DNA of 64,000 bases from Bacillus sp. HNG (GTDB taxonomy: Bacteria; Bacillota; Bacilli; Bacillales; Bacillaceae_L): NCBI RefSeq assembly GCF_003400205.1, contig NZ_QUQV01000004.1:186001-250000 (forward strand), written 5' to 3'. The notes below the pieces were generated by a model that saw only the letters and a program-made list of their open reading frames with translations, did not search any database and was not told the DNA's origin. This document shows, in pieces, positions 59,821 through 64,000 of the stretch. Position numbers and translations under genes: made by a program. Every line of letters begins with the position of its first letter. Within the stretch, counting starts at the first letter, position 1.

Positions 59821-59935
59821 TGTCGATAGGATTTTAATTATCGTTGATAGAATGAAAATAATGCCGATAGAAATAGATTATCGTCGATAGAGATGAAATA
59901 ACGTCGATAGAATCGAATTATCGCCGATAGCTAAC
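59821..59935. repeat. Tandem array B4, exact 20-bp period, core CGATAGAA
   Basis: Six units, five of exactly 20 bases, for example TCGTCGATAGAGATGAAATA. Unit starts tend to alternate between TCG and AxG forms. Each junction tends to form the dyad ATCG-N-CGAT. The same unit recurs in array B5 at 61979. Confidence 0.85.
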
Positions 59936-60056
59936 CTTGTGCTCAAGCTCAAATAATAAAAATACCCTATTTTCAATGAAATATGGTTATAATGGGGATA
60001 TTCAAACCGATGGAATGTTAATTGAAATAGAATACCAATTGAAAGGACTCAATCCC

Positions 60057-61205
60057 ATGTCATTTTTAGAAACAATCAAACCACATTTACTCTCAGATGA
60101 TATCTTAATCCAACAAACCGTCCTACATGCGCTTCATGAATACCCATTTGTTCCAGAGGAATGGACGGTCGAGTTGCTAAAAGAAGCATTCCGAAACGAA
60201 AAGAAGCAATCCGACATTTTAATGTACATAGAAAATCAAATAATCAATGAAGAGGCGCTAAACATTCTAATCGACAATATTCCAACAATGGACCGGGATA
60301 ATCGTCACCAAGCACTAAACTTATTAAATAATATTGACACTTCACTTGCTTTTAAAAATAAAGAGCGGCTTGAAAAATATATTCCTAAACAAACCTGGGA
60401 GATCTTCGAAACAATTGAAAATGGATCAGAGGAAGACGTTTATTCAATGTACGGAGAAGTTTTGAATAAACTTGATAAATCATCGTCCAGAGGATATGAC
60501 TTTTACCAATCGGCGAAAAAACTATCTGAGTATATTGTGAAAAAAGGGTGGGTCACAGAGAAAGAAATTGATATTGTGTTGTCCGAGGAAGCCAATAATG
60601 ATTGGTTTTCCTCAAATGGAATCATGAATGTCTACATGGCCGGGTTACTAAATCTTGAAAAACATATCCCTCTTTTTGCAAGTTTGTTAATAAGAGATGA
60701 TGACTTTTTATTGGAGGAGGTTTCGGCAGCCTTAGTTCGTTTTCGATCGGATCAAGTAGTAAAAGAGGTTGCTCCTTATGTAAGAGAGCCAGAATCAGTC
60801 ATTTATGCCGCATCAATCTTAGGGAATATTAAAACGGATCTCGCACTTCAGGAGTTACGAAAAGCTTATCGTGAAACGGATGAATTGGATGAGCAGGAGC
60901 CCATCATTGAAGCGATTAGTTTTCATTTTTCAAAAGAGGCTCTCCCCGAGTTCAATGCCCATATGGAATACGAATATGAATATTCCCTAATCGAGATAGA
61001 GCAAGTTGCCTACAGCTTCTACACAATTGTAAGAGAAAAACACCCAGATTTACTGGAATGGAAGAAGGTAGCACTGGGAAGAGAGATGCAGTTCCAAAAT
61101 GCAATAAAAGAACCAGTCCCGGTTAGAAATGAGAATAAAGTAGGCAGAAACGACCCTTGTCCTTGTGGCAGCGGAAAGAAATATAAGAAGTGTTGTGGAA
61201 AATAA
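60057..61205 (+). CDS. Helical-repeat protein with C-terminal SEC-C motif
   Basis: 382 residues. The ATG at 60057 is 9 bases after AAAGGA. The body is a run of paired helices like HEAT/Armadillo repeats ([40 protein letters not shown]). The C-terminus is a SEC-C zinc motif, [20 protein letters not shown]. Proteins with this pairing are common in Bacilli and uncharacterised. The gene is flanked upstream by array B4. A terminator follows. Confidence 0.8.
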   Translation: MSFLETIKPHLLSDDILIQQTVLHALHEYPFVPEEWTVELLKEAFRNEKKQSDILMYIENQIINEEALNILIDNIPTMDRDNRHQALNLLNNIDTSLAFKNKERLEKYIPKQTWEIFETIENGSEEDVYSMYGEVLNKLDKSSSRGYDFYQSAKKLSEYIVKKGWVTEKEIDIVLSEEANNDWFSSNGIMNVYMAGLLNLEKHIPLFASLLIRDDDFLLEEVSAALVRFRSDQVVKEVAPYVREPESVIYAASILGNIKTDLALQELRKAYRETDELDEQEPIIEAISFHFSKEALPEFNAHMEYEYEYSLIEIEQVAYSFYTIVREKHPDLLEWKKVALGREMQFQNAIKEPVPVRNENKVGRNDPCPCGSGKKYKKCCGK

Positions 61206-61241
61206 CGGTTGAACCCTGTTTTGGGGTTCACCGTTTTTTGT
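61206..61241 (+). terminator. Terminator after SEC-C gene 2
   Basis: CGGTTGAACCC pairs with GGGTTCACCG, followed by TTTTTTG. Confidence 0.88.
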
Positions 61242-61313
61242 TTGCCTTCGACTTGACATGTTCTGATTCCTCTAGGAATAAAGTAGTAAAAAAGTAAGGA
61301 GGGGAATCCATAA

Positions 61314-61979
61314 ATGGTCCGCCAACGACTCGGTGGTTATTTTGCAATAATTTCTGCGTTGATGCTTGTACTTGTGATGGTTATTTCACAAACGGTTGCA
61401 GTAGCGGGGAAGGATGTTTACGAGTCAACTGTGCTTTCGCTAGCAACTTATCCCGTTGTGAACTGGGTATTACTGCTGGCCGGCGCATTCGCTATGATTC
61501 TAGTATTCTGGACGGTTGAGGCGATTGATGCGCGACTTCGTTCAGGATATCCGGAAATGAGCTCAAATGTATCCGGATTCGCCTATCTTCATCTACTTTC
61601 CTGCACCTTTTACATGCTCCTACCAACTGCCGCCCTTCACGACCTCGTTAATAAAGATCAGAACATCCAAGAAACCATCACGACCATCCACCCATTGATT
61701 GAACTAGGACTCGTCATATCTGTATTTTCTAGCATCTGTCTGAGCATCTGGCTCATTCAAGTAGGAAATCTCATTTTAAAAACAGGTTTGTTTTCAAAGG
61801 CATTGGGCATATTTACTATCATCATAAGCTTAATCGTACTTTTCTCAGGCGCATATGAAGCGTTATATGGGAGGGGTTCGGTTATCGGGATCATCTCCAG
61901 TATCCTAACCTTTGTTGGAGCATTTGTTATATGGAAAATTTGGGTGGGGATCGAGTTGTTGAGGGGGAGAAAATGCTAA
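61314..61979 (+). CDS. Polytopic membrane protein, DUF4386-like
   Basis: 221 residues with six predicted transmembrane helices and little loop. It begins MVRQRLGGYFAIISALMLVL; AGAFAMILVFWTVEAIDARL and HLLSCTFYMLLPTAALHDL follow. The layout recalls DUF4386 family membrane proteins, but this is from memory of the pattern only. The ATG follows AAGGAGGGG. A TTGACA element lies at 61253-61258. Array B5 starts within the stop codon. Confidence 0.65.
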   Translation: MVRQRLGGYFAIISALMLVLVMVISQTVAVAGKDVYESTVLSLATYPVVNWVLLLAGAFAMILVFWTVEAIDARLRSGYPEMSSNVSGFAYLHLLSCTFYMLLPTAALHDLVNKDQNIQETITTIHPLIELGLVISVFSSICLSIWLIQVGNLILKTGLFSKALGIFTIIISLIVLFSGAYEALYGRGSVIGIISSILTFVGAFVIWKIWVGIELLRGRKC

Positions 61980-62078
61980 CGCCGATAGAATCGGTTTATC
62001 GTCGATAGAATAGAAATAACACCGATAGAAATAGATTATCGCCGATAGAATCAAATTATCGATGATAGAGATCCAAAG
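61979..62078. repeat. Tandem array B5, exact 20-bp period, core CGATAGAA
   Basis: Five 20-base units, for example ACGCCGATAGAATCGGTTTA and TCGTCGATAGAATAGAAATA. It is the same family as B4, so the two arrays flank the SEC-C and DUF4386-like genes. Confidence 0.85.
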
Positions 62079-62081
62079 AAG

Positions 62082-62313
62082 GGGGTACAGTTGTACCCCG
62101 TTTGAAGGTCAGTACCGGATTTGTCTGCACGACTTTTCCTAAGATACCTAGATTTGAATTATTTGCCAGATTGTCTTTAAAACGCTTGTTAGTCGAAGCG
62201 GGCAATCGATTGAAAACGCGAATAGAGGCTGTTGAATGATCACAACGAGAGAGGAAAAAAACGCAGTATACGAGAGTTTGTCTACCGTTTGCAAGGGGGT
62301 ACAGTTGTACCCC
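62082..62313. repeat. Pair of identical dyads GGGGTACA-GT-TGTACCCC
   Basis: Copies lie at 62082-62099 and 62296-62313, each an 8-bp perfect stem with a GT loop, 214 bases apart in the same orientation. The sequence between shows no gene I can support. Confidence 0.7.
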
Positions 62314-62455
62314 TTTGTCCATTTGCTGGATAAATGATTCAATCTGCTTTGAATTATAGGTACATTCTTGAATTTCATCATATGTTTTTGAAGAAAATAA
62401 AAGAGATAGAGGACTGGGAACTAGGTTAGCAGCGCGGGTCACGCGGTCTCTTTCT
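62100..62455. other. Gene-free stretch, nothing certain
   Basis: About 350 bases with no ORF that has a ribosome site. A 128-codon minus-strand frame runs through but reads across both dyads and the tandem array, and is not supported. Confidence 0.4.
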
Positions 62456-62456
62456 T

Positions 62457-62690
62457 AAAGGCTGTTTTCGTAAATTTTGTTTTTTTTGGATATGATTGTG
62501 CGAAGGAAAATAGTAATTGTTTGCCTTCCTGTGATTTTGGCGGATGGTACGAGACTCCTGCGGGAATAGCGAGCCAAGCGAGACCCCGCAGTGAAGCGAG
62601 GAGGCTTGCGGATCGCCCGCGGAAAGCGAGTACCAGAAGCGAAATCACCCTATGTTTTAATAGCAACAATCTTTAAGAAATGAGCCTTCT
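62457..62690 (-). mobile_element. MITE-like element, copy 2 (about 230 bp)
   Basis: The left end GGCTGTTTTCGTAAATTTTG and right end AGCAACAATCTTTAAGAAAT (then GAGCC) match copy 1 at 19885 in the same orientation. The GC-rich core (GACTCCTGCGGGAATAGCGA ... GGCTTGCGGATCGCCCGCGG) is the reverse complement of the copy 1 core. The 8-base sequence TTCTTAAA occurs on both sides (62452-62459 and 62687-62694), a likely target duplication. Confidence 0.75.
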
Positions 62691-62700
62691 TAAACATAGA

Positions 62701-62730
62701 AAAAAGTAGCTACATAGATAGCTACTTTTT
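62701..62730. terminator. Bidirectional terminator hairpin
   Basis: AAAAAGTAGCTA pairs with TAGCTACTTTTT. T runs occur on both strands, so it can end the minus-strand permease transcript. Confidence 0.8.
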
Positions 62731-62748
62731 GATTTTATTAGAATAGCG

Positions 62749-62779
62749 GTGGGACAGTGAACCTGTCCCTGTGTCCCTA
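62749..62779 (-). repeat. GGGAC-family palindromic repeat, unit A19
   Basis: GGGACAGTGAACCTGTCCC with outer GTCCC, reverse orientation. It reaches the stop codon of the minus-strand permease gene. Confidence 0.85.
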
Positions 62780-64000
62780 CGATGCCTTCTGACCTTCCAG
62801 CACCTGGACCGTTTTTTCTGACGGTTTTTTCATGAAGATGAGGTTCATCACGATGGCTGTTAGGCTGCCGATGACGATTCCGTTACTAGTTATGATTTGG
62901 ACGCCTTTTGGCAGGTTTGCGAATAGGGTTGGGACGGTTGTGATGCCAAGTCCCATTCCGATTGAACATGCCATGATTAATAGATTTTCTTGTGATGAAA
63001 AGTCAACTTTGCTAAGCATTTTGATTCCCGCAGAAATAACCATTCCAAACATCGCAAGCATCGCTCCGCCGAGAACTGGTGTTGGAATAACAGTTGTGAA
63101 CGCGCCAACTTTTGGAAGGAATCCAAGTATAATTAAAAATGCCCCAGCAGCGTAGATTACAGTGTTCTTTTTTACACCTGAAAGTTGGATTAGTCCAACG
63201 TTTTGTGAGTACGTTGTATATGGGAACGCGTTGAAAATTCCGCCTAAAATGGTCGCAATTCCTTCTGCGCGGTATCCCTTTGATATCTCTTTTTCTGATA
63301 GTTTTTTACCAGTGATATCACTCAGTGCGAAGTAAACGCCTGATGCTTCCACAAGCCCCACGATTAAAACTAATATCATCATGATAATCGCTGATGGCTC
63401 AAACGTTGGCATCCCGAAGTAGAATGGTTTCGGCATGTGCATCCAAGACGCATCTGCTACTGCTGAAAAATCAACCTTGCCTAAGAAATAAGCTACTGCT
63501 GTTCCAACGATTAAACCAAGTAAAATGGCAATTTGACGCATAAAACCTTTTGCAAAACGATACAACACTAAGATGAATAATAAAGTTCCGAATGAAAGGG
63601 CAAGGTTTTGAACTGAACCGAAATCTGCGCTTCCAACTCCGCCCGCCATGTCGTTCATTGCAACTGGAATGAGCGTAATCCCAATAATGGTAACAACTGA
63701 ACCGGTCACGACTGGAGGGAAGTATTTTACGAGCTTACCAAAGATAGTAGAAACGAGAACAAGGAATACACCGCCAGCTAAAATCGAACCGTAAATCGCG
63801 GATATCCCATACTGTCCTCCGATTGCAATCATTGGTCCGACTGCTGTAAACGTACAACCGAGCATAACGGGTAGCCCGATACCGAAATATTTATTTTTCC
63901 ACACCTGTAAAAGCGTTGCGATTCCACACATTAACAAGTCAATTGAAACAAGATACGTGAGCTGCTCACTTGATAAGCCGATGGCGCCACCGACGATGAG
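62777..64000 (-). CDS. Nucleobase:cation symporter-2 (uracil/xanthine permease), 5' end outside window
   Basis: 407 residues are visible and the frame is open to the window edge, so roughly 20-40 N-terminal residues are missing. Many transmembrane helices are present. NCS2 landmarks are GCTFTAVGPMIAIGGQYG, FPPVVTGSVVTIIGITLIPV and the LVEASGVYFALSDITGKKLS block, followed by FNAFPYTTYSQNVGLIQLSG. The subgroup resembles PbuX/UapA-like xanthine or urate permeases. Import of a purine base would fit with the salvage genes at 53-59 kb. Any purine riboswitch or PurBox would lie outside the window. Confidence 0.92.
   Translation of the reverse strand, partial: LIVGGAIGLSSEQLTYLVSIDLLMCGIATLLQVWKNKYFGIGLPVMLGCTFTAVGPMIAIGGQYGISAIYGSILAGGVFLVLVSTIFGKLVKYFPPVVTGSVVTIIGITLIPVAMNDMAGGVGSADFGSVQNLALSFGTLLFILVLYRFAKGFMRQIAILLGLIVGTAVAYFLGKVDFSAVADASWMHMPKPFYFGMPTFEPSAIIMMILVLIVGLVEASGVYFALSDITGKKLSEKEISKGYRAEGIATILGGIFNAFPYTTYSQNVGLIQLSGVKKNTVIYAAGAFLIILGFLPKVGAFTTVIPTPVLGGAMLAMFGMVISAGIKMLSKVDFSSQENLLIMACSIGMGLGITTVPTLFANLPKGVQIITSNGIVIGSLTAIVMNLIFMKKPSEKTVQVLEGQKAS

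Noticed and set aside
59821-59935. Regular repeats that could be mistaken for a CRISPR array (also 4372, 4701 and 61979)
   Set aside because: Units are 20-30 bases with only an 8-10 base conserved core, the spacers are short and not unique full-length spacers, and no cas genes are present.
40653-62190. Shared 14-mer AAAACGCTTGTTAG at about 40660 and 62178
   Set aside because: Matches of this length are expected by chance in 64 kb counting both strands, and the flanks do not extend the similarity.
62056-62442. 128-codon minus-strand frame
   Set aside because: It reads across tandem array B5 and both GGGGTACA dyads, has no good ribosome site and matches no family I know. A repeat-rich non-coding region is the better explanation.

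Overview
The window looks like chromosomal DNA of a low-to-moderate GC, spore-forming Bacillaceae (Bacillus sensu lato). The grounds are AT-rich intergenic DNA, strong AGGAGG-type ribosome binding sites with many TTG and GTG starts, classical rho-independent terminators, and gene families typical of that group: YwqA/YwqB, YwaF, the DUF1659-DUF2922-YvrJ trio, GlpP, YesM/YesN-type regulators and a SleL-like LysM/GH18 protein. No rRNA, tRNA, prophage, CRISPR array or complete insertion sequence was seen. Both ends cut genes: a GntR regulator at the left edge and a nucleobase permease at the right edge.

Layout. 1-3.0 kb: GntR regulator, ABC ATPase, permease and an exported protein, followed by an ECF sigma factor. 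3.6-9.3 kb: a membrane protein, then on the minus strand the SWIM protein / SNF2 helicase pair and a 41-residue basic protein. 9.4-10.2 kb: candidate small RNA, a 53-residue protein and a leader. 10.2-12.7 kb: NarL-type two-component system. 13.2-17.8 kb: subtilase, YwaF, small genes and a stand-alone glpP behind an intrinsic terminator. 17.9-19.7 kb: PAS-GGDEF-EAL protein. 20.1-26.1 kb: DUF1659, DUF2922, YvrJ and a 1658-residue LysM/Ig-like/GH18 protein. 26.3-35.8 kb: sugar locus I (YesM/YesN pair, lipoprotein, two permeases, a TIM-barrel-like protein, an FAD oxidoreductase and DUF4127). 36-43.8 kb: SEC-C protein, exported protein, second subtilase, Gfo/Idh oxidoreductase and a chemoreceptor behind a c-di-GMP-riboswitch-like leader. 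44.4-53.5 kb: LytR protein, then amino-sugar locus II (Na+ symporter, AGE epimerase, ceramidase-like/NagB fusion, NagA, SIS protein, ROK regulator). 53.8-59.8 kb: ribokinase and nucleoside hydrolase, M20 peptidase, PurU and a PRPP synthetase paralogue. 60-64 kb: second SEC-C protein, membrane protein, repeats and a nucleobase permease.

The genes suggest a saprophyte that senses and imports carbohydrates or amino sugars, recycles wall amino sugars and nucleosides, and tunes motility through c-di-GMP. Ribokinase plus nucleoside hydrolase, PRPP synthetase, PurU and the nucleobase permease all belong to ribose, one-carbon and nucleobase metabolism.

The most unusual content lies between genes. 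At least 19 units of a GGGAC...GTCCC imperfect palindrome sit mostly just after stop codons, in the orientation of the gene they follow. Six unrelated short-period degenerate tandem arrays occupy intergenic gaps; two of them share one exact 20-bp unit. Two MITE-like elements share ends but carry the core in opposite orientation. All of this was read by eye; no alignments, folding or database searches were run.
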